Position numbers and translations under genes: made by a program
Origin: Calliopsis andreniformis
Taxonomy: Eukaryota > Arthropoda > Insecta > Hymenoptera > Andrenidae
Reading direction: 5' to 3'
Assembly: GCF_051401765.1 (NCBI RefSeq)
Contig: NC_135071.1
Location: 8,100,961-8,164,960 of the forward strand
Length of the DNA: 64,000 nt
In this document: positions 12,662-22,870 of the stretch, piece after piece
Numbering within the stretch: the stretch's first letter is position 1
How the letters are laid out: each line of letters starts with the position of its first letter
Notes under the pieces: generated by a model
The model's database searches: none
What the model was told of the DNA's origin: nothing
Seen by the model: only the letters and a program-made list of their open reading frames with translations

Positions 12662-12889
12662 GGTATTAATAACTTATCGATAACGAATACTTGTCATTTT
12701 AGGCAGAACATCGCTTTCAGACTTCAAAAATTTATATTGGAAAAGGCAAAATTAATTTTCTGTCTGAGTTGTCAGTGTTTACCCAGTAATTTTTTATGTC
12801 GCCCAGTGAGAGTTCTATTTCCCTCCATTTGGAATATTTCGATAAATCTTGAAATTCTTTTCGTATGGAACTAAACTTCATGCTAGAAA

Positions 12890-13460
12890 TTACTGCTAAA
12901 TGTTAATATTGGACCATCGACGAAGGATTGCAGAGGCAACGACGGTCGAAACGTTGGTTCCTGCAATATGGCGGAATTGGTGCTCAATATCGACTGGTGC
13001 ACGCGTACACGCTTGCGGGCGCGTTCGACTGCATACGTGCACAGAAGCTAGACACAGTTTCTCTTATTGTAATGTGTCCTGGCGATTATTGAAGAGTAGC
13101 TGCTGGCTCTCGAAATGGCGTCCCCAGCAGGAAGGAATAAAGTCGAATCCCAGGACAGAAGTTATTGGCTGTGTTTCTTCTTAACGCCATCCAATATCAA
13201 AGTTAATATTGCCGCCAACAACTCCTTCAGCCTGCAGACCCCTTCTACGTGATTACGCGGCTTCGATCGCTCTCCGTCGCTACCCCAAAGCTCCTAGGAT
13301 AAAAGTTTGGCGATGTGGGATACGAAGCTGGCCCTCGATCGCTCCTGCATCAGGAAAATCTTCATCGATTGCTTCCTGAGTTTTCTTTCCTGGAGCGATG
13401 AATGAGCTTTTGCTAGCCTCGCTTGTTTTGCTTCCTGGACACTCAATCATCAGTTTAATC
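12890..13460. other. GC-rich islet
   Basis: A GC- and CpG-richer patch with an unassignable 94-codon plus-strand frame (12900-13184). No domain, promoter or splice-site evidence supports a gene. Confidence 0.35.
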
Positions 13461-13682
13461 TCGAAGGTTAATAATTTCGTTAGCAGGGATGTGACTAGGG
13501 GAGTGCTGTTTTGAAAACGTTAGTCTTTAACGTGGTTACTTTCGCTTTCCTTTGCTCTATGTCAGGTTGAAGATTATTTTTTATTAAAGGTTGAGGTGGA
13601 TATTGTGTTATTTGTCTTAGAACACGGGGAGTATTAACTTGGATCTCGATTTTTATGTATTTGTTGCTTTGGTGTACCTGGA

Positions 13683-13765
13683 CTACTTAGCCCATTTGGA
13701 TTACTTACTAGTTATTGCCATGGCCTACTTGGTCCACTTAGTTTACTTAGTTATTGTCGCCATGG
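13683..13765. repeat. diverged 41-nt tandem duplication
   Basis: Two 41-nt copies, 13683-13723 and 13725-13765, share CTACTT at the start, TTACTT and AGTTATTG in the middle, and CCATGG at the end. The second copy has three bases missing and three inserted relative to the first, so the overall length is kept. A partial third copy may precede them. This is a decayed minisatellite. Confidence 0.6.
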
Positions 13766-14290
13766 TGCGCTTAATAAATTCAAGGATTAGAAGTTAAAAA
13801 TAAGAGACATGTTGCTGAGATAAATTTATGATACTGGTAGCACAGTGCAAAATTTGAAAAACTCATTTTTCCTAAATAATATCAAGATATAGTGAATATA
13901 GCAACCAGTATATAACAAGACAATACTGTACTTCATCTATGCGGTATAGATACTTCGACTTCGTTAAGATACATCTCTGTAAATTCAGTACTTTAATGGA
14001 TTCTCACAAGTGACTATCACTTTCCAAATATGTTCTTAAAATAGCCACCGCTTTAATGGAAATAGAACTATCAACTTCCTAATGTCTGCTGAAATTCATC
14101 CTATTTTGAACTTTGAAACAAAACTCATCACCAATTTCATTTTATGAACTAGTTTTATGGTTAAATTTCACAGCTGTGTCAAGATTTCCCATACCCGAAC
14201 TTTCGCACTAAGAATTCTTCAAGTTTCGTAACTATCCACTGAACCGTAACTCCGCAAGAACAACAATTCAATAGTCGAATTCTTCTGTAC
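13766..14290. other. AT-rich spacer
   Basis: AT-rich non-coding sequence. No feature is visible. Confidence 0.45.
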
Positions 14291-15020
14291 ATATTTGTGT
14301 CCAGCATGCGGGGTTTGCCATTGCTCGCGGGCCAGGTTCGTTAGCAGTATTTCTTGTTCCGTAATACCCTTACTTTCTTAGTTCCAATGAAACATTCCCA
14401 TGGGACGGCGAATACGGCTGCGGTTATAATGAGAAACCATAAGCACGTAACAAGACGATGCCACATACGCACACACAAAGCCACTACAGGGCCTTATGTT
14501 ACGACTTACGTTAGGTACGTGCTTACGGCTTACCATTACGATCACAGCTTAAGACGTGGCTAAGCTAAGGCAGAACCGAGGGGCACGTTTATCAAGAAAC
14601 AGTCCTTGCAACAGCTTGTTCCTAATAATCTCCCTAATTTATCAGCTCCGCGGCGCGGCGAACCCGGGGATACGAGGTTTCGGCTGTTAGGCGTTTCCAT
14701 AAATTGCCCCGTTCCGAACTACTTTCACTCACTCGCGAACGATTTATGTCGCTCTGCGAGAACGAACGGCACACGGCCCCCGGCGAAATTTATTTTGCCT
14801 CGTCGGGGCTGCAGTAATGCGAAAACTTCGACCTCCGCCATCGAGGAGCCGTTAAAAAATGTCGAGAGTTGGATCTCGGTACCTGGAGAATTGCTTTACT
14901 TGAGGATTTCTCGAACTTTCGGGGGAGCTATGTTTGGAGGGTGGCCAGTTGCGAACTCATTCTCTGGGAGATGCCGTCTAAAGTATATTTATATTGATGT
15001 GTATTTATGGGATCACTGCT
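14291..15020. other. GC-rich islet
   Basis: A GC- and CpG-rich islet with plus-strand open frames at 14354-14563 and 14606-15022 (138 codons). The longer peptide has no recognisable domain, transmembrane pattern or signal peptide. I read it as stop-poor non-coding DNA, possibly regulatory. Confidence 0.35.
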
Positions 15021-15066
15021 AGAATTGAGAAGTTCGAAGGTTGTAACAGTGCACAGTAGTGCATAG

Positions 15067-15080
15067 TAGTTTCGAAACTA
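15067..15080. repeat. 14-bp perfect palindrome
   Basis: TAGTTTCGAAACTA is a perfect 14-bp palindrome. Just upstream, AGTGCA and AGTAG motifs repeat at short intervals. This may be a protein-binding palindrome; its function is unknown. Confidence 0.6.
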
Positions 15081-15589
15081 GTGCATGGTTTGAAACTGGC
15101 AATGGATTTCTTTCAAGGTTCTCTGACTCAACTGCTTTATGTGAGATACACGAAACATTTGGAAGGACTTCATACTGCGATATATTCCTCAAAATTAAGT
15201 AAGCAGCAAGAAGTATATATGTCCCGAGGTGTAATTTGAGAACTAAACAAAGTTATTCGCCTGATTTTTTTATTTGCAGCTATTTTGAAATTCGCCAACT
15301 CAAAAAGTGAAATGATCATGTCATATTCATACCCTCTACTCAACATTAGTAAGCCTAACAATCGAGAGTAACTAGCGGTAATTCTTTCAGATGTGAAACT
15401 TTAGCCTCACATAACAATAAGGTAACTAAACTGGAACTCAATCGCAGATAAATACGAATATGTAAAAAAGTAGACATGCAGCCTGAAGCAGAACAGACAG
15501 AAGCAATTTTACGTCACTTCCACAGTGACTCGAGATATCAATCTCGGTATAGACAGAGATAGTTTCTGAAATTCCTACAATCTCCTTTG
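15081..15589. other. AT-rich spacer
   Basis: Non-coding AT-rich DNA. Nothing identifiable. Confidence 0.45.
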
Positions 15590-16140
15590 GCAAGCAAGAA
15601 GTCTCCTCGTTAAGCGGCGTTTCCTCGAGGCGACGTCAGCTCATCGAATACTCGTGAGGATTCCGCTTGTCCCTCTTGAAGAATCTCGCGTGGGTGTGCC
15701 GTGATAATATAGAGTGAGAAGAAAAGGTGGAAGGAGGACGGAGACTTTATCTAAACACGAGTGTCTCGTGATGAATCACTCGCAGCCCGAGCAAAAGCTA
15801 GCTGGTCTCAGCAAAGACTCTGATCCCCGTCAACGATCACTCGAATGCACTTCGAAGAGCTATCTGGCCGTGATAGCGATAACAACTTGCCGCCCGGCGT
15901 GTACACCGAGATCCCGCTGTGCCATTTAGCTGCTATATGGCCCCTTTTCAAGCTGCAACGTGAACGTTAGGCGTTCGCGACTTCCATCCTGGACTCTTTT
16001 ACGAGCTGGACCGTTACACAAGCACCGGGCATTCTTTAGAGACATCCGATGTTTGTTCCCAGTTTACCACCTCCGTTGAGTCGCCAGCCCTCTAAACGAC
16101 ATAATTATTGTTATGTTTCCTACGGAACGGGGGAGTGTTT
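15590..16140. other. GC-rich islet
   Basis: A GC-rich patch with a short plus-strand frame (15714-15929) of no recognisable family. The RFX-type X-box listed separately lies just past its right edge, which fits a regulatory role for the islet but does not prove it. Confidence 0.35.
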
Positions 16141-16155
16141 CTCAACGAAACTTTC

Positions 16156-16169
16156 GTTACTATAGCAAC
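16156..16169. promoter_or_regulatory. RFX-type X-box
   Basis: GTTACTATAGCAAC fits the published RFX consensus RYYNYY-N(1-3)-RRNRAC exactly: GTTACT, a two-base spacer AT, then AGCAAC. X-boxes bound by RFX proteins control ciliary genes in sensory neurons of insects and nematodes, usually within a few hundred bases of the start site. No ciliary gene is visible nearby, so use is unproven. Confidence 0.4.
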
Positions 16170-16216
16170 TGGGCTTTTGCTGACTTAAATTAGATTATGT
16201 TAACGTCCGAGATTAG

Positions 16217-16320
16217 GTAATACTTTTCTGAGACTCTGAGAGATATTGAAATTTAAAAAGATTCAAAATTAATTTTTGAGACTTTGAAAAATATTAAAAT
16301 TTCAAAACACTGAGATGCTT
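16217..16320. repeat. degenerate AT repeat
   Basis: Two loosely related units read GAGACTCTGAGAGATATTG then AAATTTAAAA, and GAGACTTTGAAAAATATTA then AAATTTCAAAA. The same style of unit recurs near 27430, 36230-36480, 42400-42510 and 51800-51890. It may be a dispersed, heavily decayed minisatellite or simply biased low-complexity DNA. Confidence 0.35.
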
Positions 16321-18020
16321 GTTTTAAAATGTGACAATTTTACGTTAAAACTTTTGACACGTCCTAATATATAATGTACGTATGTATTCCTAATATTCTA
16401 GTGTAAGAATAATAGATACAGTAAAAAGAAGAGAAACTTATTAATTTCTTCAAAATGAAATAAATTGTAAAAGACCCTAATTTCTTTGAGTTTCAAACTG
16501 TGAAGGTGTTCATTACGACAAGATTAATGTTTTTTAACAATAGTAATTTCATGATATAGGAACAGATTGAGCATATTATTAGATTTACTTCTTTTGAAAA
16601 ACATTCAAGAACTATTTATCCTATGTTAAGGAACGTTTAATGAGATTACAACGAGGTAACGAGTCCCTCTTCAAATATCTCTGCCCTGATAGTTATCTTA
16701 TGACGGTGCTAGAAACGAAGCAAAAGGCGACTAATTTTGAAGATATTCGTAAGGGCTATTGTCTAGGCATTTGCTAAGTAATATTGCAGGATGTTCAGAC
16801 GGCAGAAAGTCGAAGCGTTAATCGTGGTGCACGCGTGGAAAATGTGTATGGCGCATGCATACTGTGGAAGTTACATATTTACCTTATTAAAAGTTCCCGT
16901 CGAAATTGAAAAACTTTTCGTTGCAACGGCGTAGACAGTGAAAATGCCGTAGCTATTCGCTAAGTTTAAATTGGTTGCACCTTGAACACTTGGGTGGGAA
17001 AGAGATAGTATTATCGCGGGGCGAAGTCGATAGTCTCAAATGAAACGTGCAAGAAGATAAGACCCATGCTAGCAACAATAAGGGCGCAAATGAGGACGGA
17101 AAAGAAAGTTTATTCTCACGGAAAACAATAGATTCCAAGATTTTCGTTGAAGAGTCAGCCTTCCCATCCATTTAAAGTCTCTTGAATCAGCCGGCGTTTC
17201 AAAGAGGACCAAATTGAAATTCATTTCCTCAATCTGCTCTAATTGCGTTAAGTTTCGCGACTGCCCGTAAATTCATTTATTTCCTTTTCATTTGCCAACT
17301 TCCATAATTAAACGACGTACTTCAACACAACTATTTTTATTATCGGGATTACATTTAGGACAAAATTAGGTATATTAGAAGTTAATACCTTAAAACAAAA
17401 CAAAAATAATGCGACTTTCATAATATCAAAATGATTTGATGTCAAAAGACCACATCATACATTTTTTAGGCTTTAATCAGATGGTGTGCTTCTATATAAG
17501 TGAGTCTACTTTGGCAAAAGTGAGCATATTTGATAAGTAAAATAAAACTATGATTTCTGCGTAGGCAAAATTACAATATGTAGAAATAATGAAGATATTT
17601 TGTGGGACAAGCTTTCTTTGGATTTTCCTCGAAGATCACTTATGTGTTAAATAAGTGATGTAAGTAGAATTACTCAGTATGCGGCCAGACTCAGGTATGT
17701 TAACGAGTTAGGACAGTATACTAAACGAAATTTTTCAGCAATGTTGTTTCATTTTGATAGATTTTATGATAAAAATAGTTTAATTTCCCTTCTGATAGTA
17801 CAACTTCTCTGACAAACTTCTCTGACTCTAATAGCATTTTAAAAACTACAATGAAATGCGGCTTTAAATACTCATATTTAAAATATGATAAATATTTGAA
17901 ACATCAAAAGTAGAACACATCGCACAAGAAGTGTATTGATTCTAATATTCATGGGTTTTCTTTTTCTATAGAAACAAAATAAATTTTCCATTAGCTTTTA
18001 ACGATAGGTACCTTTCCATA
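16321..18020. other. AT-rich non-coding stretch
   Basis: AT-rich sequence with a slightly GC-richer patch at about 16640-17260, where a 72-codon minus-strand frame (16953-17171) has no recognisable family. No gene is supported. Confidence 0.45.
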
Positions 18021-18103
18021 TACGAGGTTTGGCAATTAAATAGCGAGATTGGTGTGAGAAGTGTAATTTATTGCAAATAAAGTTACATTTAACTTTTATC
18101 CCC

Positions 18104-18335
18104 TTAAACATATTCTCCTCCCCTATCTATACACCGCTGCATACGTGTCTTCCATTGTTTAAAACAATGCTGTAGCTCATCAATTGTCATCCTCTTCAAC
18201 AACTCTGCCGTTTTTATTTTTACATGTTCAACAAACTGAAAATGTATTCCCTTCAATGCATTTTCGACTTTTGGGAACAGGTAGAAGTCACACAGTGCGA
18301 GATCTGACAAATGTAAAGGATGAAGAACAGGAATG
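18104..18335 (-). pseudogene. mariner transposase, C-terminal fragment (left arm)
   Basis: Read on the minus strand, this arm repeats the C-terminal part of the right-arm transposase: CDFYLFPK, then an AELLKR-containing segment, then QWKTRMQRCIDRGGEYV. The region matching YSPDLAPCD has changed to HLSDLALCD. The segment holding the second catalytic aspartate is not duplicated here. The open frame continues into the antisense of the right arm (to 18400), which is only read-through across the junction. It is non-functional. Confidence 0.85.
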
Positions 18336-18650
18336 CACCAGGACAACGCACCAGCCCACAATACCCTATCTGTGAAGCAGTTTTTAGCGGACAAGCACAT
18401 TCCTATGTTTGATCATCCTCCGTATTCGCCAGATCTGGCACCGTGTGACTTTTATCTGTTCCCAAAAGGCAAAAGTGCATTGAAGGGAACACATTTTCAG
18501 TCTGTTGAACATATAAAATCAAAAACGGCAGAGTTGTTGAAAAGGCTGACAACTGATGAGCTACAGAATTGTTTTAGACAATGGAAGACACGTATGCAGC
18601 GATGTATAGATAGGGGAGGAGAGTATGTTGAAGAGGATAAAAATTAAATG
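18333..18650 (+). pseudogene. mariner transposase, C-terminal fragment (right arm)
   Basis: This frame encodes about 104 residues matching the end of a mariner transposase. HQDNAPAH near residue 2 contains the second catalytic aspartate. YSPDLAPCDFYLF near residue 31 contains the third. Thirty-four residues separate them, the D34D spacing diagnostic of mariner. The frame then runs to QWKTRMQRCIDRGGEYVEE and a TAA, a normal family C-terminus. Full transposases are about 340-350 residues, so the DNA-binding half and first catalytic aspartate are missing and the product cannot be active. The frame opens at the inversion junction, so its ATG is not a real start. Confidence 0.9.
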
Positions 18651-18715
18651 TAACTTTATTTGCAATAAATCACATTTCTCACGCCAGTCTCGTTATTTAA
18701 TTGCCAAACCTCGTA

Positions 18716-19080
18716 TCTATGGCTACGAAGCAAAACAGAATCGGCATAAGTCATACTCTCAAAAAAATTTGAATTTATATTAAAATCTAGCAGATCAAAT
18801 TTATATTTTTAGCAGAAAGAAATTAAGACAAACGAACTTGTCTCTCAAGAAACAAGAACATAATAAAATGAAAGTTTATAACATACAGCTGAGGTTCAAA
18901 ACTTCAAACGTCACAAATATTACAGAAAATATTACAAAATAATTACGGACAAAAATGAAAACTGGAAAATTTGTACAGTGTACGTTTACCTTCAAAACGT
19001 AGAACAACACAGCCTATTCGCAGAGACTATTGCTCCCGACTGTTCATAATGATCTCAAAGCAAGGTACAGTCTCCATCAG
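18716..19080. other. AT-rich spacer
   Basis: AT-rich sequence directly after the mariner derivative. No gene or repeat is identified. Confidence 0.45.
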
Positions 19081-19560
19081 CAATCAAACGCGTCACCGTG
19101 CTAATACGAAGCATTTCCAGCTGGCAAGCTAAATCGTACGAGGAACCCAACATAATTAATTCTCTCCTCCCTGCTGCGAGCTGGTACGTACACCGTACCC
19201 AGAACAAGTGGCATATATCTCAAAAGTTTAATCCATCTTGGATGCATGGCTCCGCCTAGGTTTAGGAGACGTCACACCCGTGCGGACGAAACCAGAAACC
19301 GGCAGCCGCACAATTCAGCTGCGATGCTCAGTTGATTAAACGCAACCTGAACTGTTGGTGCATAACACGGAAACAGCCGAGCTAAGACAGCGTTTCCGCC
19401 GAGGCCTCGTTTCGTCCTGAACACCCGCGCGCACCTATCCCACACAGCCATCCGACGACCTCGCATTTTGCCCGCCATAATTTCGCGGTTCTGCTCGCGT
19501 CAGTAATTAAGAAGCGTGCTGCTAACGCCTGCCTGACAAACAATGACTGATTCTACTGCT
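19081..19560. other. GC-rich islet
   Basis: A GC-rich patch with a 68-codon minus-strand frame (19272-19478) of no recognisable family. Possibly a conserved non-coding element. Confidence 0.35.
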
Positions 19561-21207
19561 GGAACGGACAAGTTAGAAGCTTTTGTAAACCTGTCAACAG
19601 ATTCCTTGGGAACTTAGTATTCGACCCTCTGGTTTGCTAATTTTGAATAACAGTTTCAGTAGGTTTTGCTGATGGTTTTGTGAAAAAATATTAGGTTAAC
19701 TGAGAAGGAGACTTGGCAAGGGTTGAATATTTTCAAATAGGATCAGTTTTCAAAACTGTATCCTGTATTTTGGTAAGTCAGAATACTGAGTATCTTATAT
19801 TTCCGTAGACCAGGACTACTATACTTCCACAAGTTAGTATTTTCTGCTAACTTTGAAATATTGTGACTTACTTTAACATTTTGCGTATCGTGCCAGAATT
19901 TCAGCTTCTTGATACAACTCTGAAAACTATTTCAAAAATTAAATAGTCATGTTTAATAATAGAAGAATAACAATTTTACTCAATTATTTAGTTTTCACTT
20001 TCAACTGTTTCGTCATATTTCAATTTTAGATTGCAAAATATGCTTATACAGTTGAAGATAATTTTGCTGATGACAATTATCATGGGCAACCGATGGTCCA
20101 CACGGGACCCAATGTATTATGTTCCAGAATGAACTATAATGCTAATAAATATGATACTAACTGAGAATTAAGATTGATCTACTACCTACAAGAAGAACAG
20201 CTGATCTAACTTTTTTATTCAAATTATTAAATAACCGCATCTCTTACACGTGATAACGATCCTCTGTTTTACTTAAAGCCGCGTTTCTAACGTTAAGTTT
20301 AGCAAATGTGGGTATCATAAAAAAGACTGCAAAGCTTCTATTATAGTTTTAATAAAACACAGTGTTCTTTCATTATTATCTCGTTGCTACATTCAAATCT
20401 TTGGACTATTATACTTATAGCTGACCTACCAACACATAAGCTGCTCTCAAAAATATGCATCCCTCGTTGTTAAAACAACACCTAAAACTTCTTTATACTA
20501 AAATCAACTTCCCTTCTGAAATCAGAACTGAAAGTATTACTTCAAGTTGTAATAGATGCTCCCATCTTTCAGACCTCGATATTTGACTGATCATGTACAC
20601 AACACCTTTCAAGCGTCTTATTTTCAGTTTCTTTCAAATTTAGAATTCCCCACAGCGCCACACATTACCAAAAACGTCAGCGTAGGGAACGAAGACATTC
20701 AATCGAACCGTTCTATTGAAAAGATAACTTTTCAATACTCTGCTATCCTTCAGGACTTGATACTTTTCGTCACGTACTCCTCTACCCTTTGCTTCCATCT
20801 CACCTTTGTTCATCACAGCATATAAAGGACTCTGATATTAGTGAGCCAAAGGTGGTCACGTACTGTCGACTCTGTACGGGAAATAAACTTCGCTTTACAG
20901 TGCGCCATACAAAGGCGATCGGGAAAGAATAGCTCTCGTTGCGACAGTAATAGTGGCCAATAAAGCCACACCTCGGCTGCAATAATGGCTACTGGTTCCA
21001 TGGTTAGACCCAAGAACAAATTAGTCTTTGTTCATGCTACAATTTTTCTGCTCGACCAAAGGATTCATAAATCGAATTGAGAATAAATATTAATTGAAAA
21101 TAACATTACCCGCGCAACTGAACAAGCATGTGTATGCAAAATCTTGCAGTTGTAGAACTAAACTACTAGTTTAGTATGCAAATAAAAATATGTATTGCGT
21201 GTCAAGT
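19561..21207. other. AT-rich non-coding stretch
   Basis: Mostly AT-rich. Short frames at 20556-20825 (plus) and 20800-21019 (minus) show no recognisable domain. Nothing else is supported. Confidence 0.45.
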
Positions 21208-21210
21208 TCA

Positions 21211-22066
21211 CAAGGGAACATCCCGAAGTGTAAATATCCAGTTTTTATGAAACTTGGCATGTTTCTAGATTAGCCAAAAATATTACACAAATATTTTTTT
21301 ATCTGCCTATATCCATGTTAAAGGGGTGAAAACTCGGCTATTGGACTTTCTTGTAAATTTGTTCAATTAGATGATGTTTAGTAGTGAAACACTTATTGTT
21401 TCAATATGATAAATAATTATTGATGAGAAATGATTTATATACCATCTTTACTTGTTACATTTTCATCTGAACTGACCCTGAACCCGTCGAATTGTTTGTA
21501 ACAAAAGCGAGACGCTGCAAGTATTCGCTAGCGGTGTTACTATTTATACGTTTAGCGAACAATAAACAACATGTATCATAATACAATGATGAAAGCATTA
21601 TAAAGATATATGTTTTTCATAAAGTCACTCGTTTCAGGGCTCAATTTCGCACAAAATGTAGTTTAACTAGGATTGCTATGATTATGTTTATAGCATAAAA
21701 ATTCAAAATGCCATTTTACTCGTATTTTGTGTTTTACTTCACAGTATTCACGTATAAATTTGTAATAAGATCAATCAACAAGGAAAACTAAAATATGCTA
21801 TTTTCTTAATATATTATTTTAACAAATTGATATTTTCAAAGACTGTTTACATCGATGGATTCATCGTTGAAAAATATGCAATCGCTTCGTTTATATCATT
21901 TTGTTAGACGCAACAGTTTTCGAGATATTAAACCAAATGTGTTTTCCACCTCCTTTAATATGGATACCAGCAGATAAAAGAAACACGTGTCTAATATTTT
22001 TAACTAATCTACAAACATGCCAAGCTTCATCAAAATCAGACATTTACACTTCACAATGTTCCCTTG
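21211..22066. mobile_element. non-autonomous TIR DNA transposon, 856 bp
   Basis: The outer bases CAAGGGAACAT and ATGTTCCCTTG are perfect inverted ends. Imperfect inverted similarity continues inward for about 125 bp on each side (21211-21335 and 21941-22066), with shared blocks such as GAAGTGTAAAT, CTTGGCATGTTT, TAGATTAG and AAAAATATTA. TCA lies immediately outside both ends (21208-21210 and 22067-22069), consistent with a 3-bp target duplication. The 600-bp interior has no recognisable transposase frame, so this is a MITE-like derivative dependent on an enzyme encoded elsewhere. The superfamily is uncertain: 3-bp duplications occur in several groups, and I do not recognise this terminus firmly. 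Confidence 0.85.
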
Positions 22067-22069
22067 TCA

Positions 22070-22639
22070 GATTGAGTAACAGATTCCTCTGCTTAACCAT
22101 GGTACAAACAACGCGGAATATTGAAACAGTAAATGAATTCATCTTCTTGCCTTTTCTCAGCTGCCGCGACCACAACCACAAAATAAATCATCCAATCTCA
22201 CCCACGTATTCGCGACTGATTAAGACGTCGGACGTGCGGCGAACATAAATGCGCGAAATATTTTGCGGATAAAGCGCGGCGGCGTTACGAATGAAACGGT
22301 AGCAAGATGGAACTGTTTGGCAATCTTGCGAGAATAAAACATGTCCTTTAGACTGTGTAGTTCGTTTTTATATGAGGGAAAGAGATGGGAAATTTAGTTA
22401 AATCTTAACGTAAATGAGAAGCCACTTAGGATAATTATTCACTTTACGATCATTTAGCGTAGCTGAGCTTCGATCTGCTTGAGATTTTATTTAAATGAAG
22501 TTTATGAGAAGACGTGATTAAAGAGTAACTAATTTTTGCAATCTTAACACAGTCATGGTTTACTAAAAGGATACTAATTCGCCTCTGCATTTAAGAAGTC
22601 GATACAAGTTTCATAAAATTATTAGTGTTCGAGATAATT
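22070..22639. other. mixed non-coding spacer
   Basis: A small GC- and CpG-rich patch occurs at about 22200-22300; the rest is AT-rich. No gene is supported. Confidence 0.4.
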
Positions 22640-22870
22640 GGAAACAGCTCGTCGCAGCGAGGCTGGTGTGAGTGAGAGTGACAGTGGTATATATGTGTAT
22701 GTGCGGCAGAGGAGTGTGTGAGTGAGCGGATCGATGCGAAAATCGATAAGACGTCTGAAGCGAGAGCACTTGCGTCTTGAGAGCTACATTTCAGTTACAT
22801 TTTGTTAACGTCCTCCTGTGTTTGTGAGTGAAACTATTGTATCACATTCGTGAATTTAGTGAAATAATAT
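22640..22870 (+). promoter_or_regulatory. promoter / 5' UTR-like stretch
   Basis: This stretch contains many GTGAGTG and GTGTG motifs, a TTTCAGTTACA resembling an insect initiator at about 22790, and a donor-like GTGAGT about 30 bases further on. No TATA box is placed correctly and I could not fit a downstream promoter element. No coding exon follows. It could be a transcription start for a non-coding first exon, or a GT-rich low-complexity patch. Confidence 0.2.

Larger units (their letters stand above)
18023..18713. mobile_element. mariner foldback derivative (inverted duplication of the 3' half)
   Basis: The 691-bp element is flanked by TA on both sides (18021-18022 and 18714-18715), the target duplication of Tc1/mariner elements. 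Its ends, starting CGAGGTTTGGCAATTAAAT, are near-identical inverted repeats. The inversion continues for over 300 bp: 18023-18335 is the reverse complement, with scattered differences, of 18397-18713. Both arms encode the C-terminal part of a mariner transposase reading outward, so both ends are the original 3' end and the 5' half is absent. About 61 bases between the arms are single-copy. It cannot encode a full transposase, but with two matching ends it might have been movable by an active relative. Subfamily assignment is left open. Confidence 0.9.

Noticed and set aside
14606..15022. 138-codon plus-strand frame
   Set aside because: No family, membrane or signal features; it lies in stop-poor GC-rich DNA.
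18184..18375. Plus-strand frame in the mariner left arm
   Set aside because: It is the antisense of the minus-strand transposase fragment.
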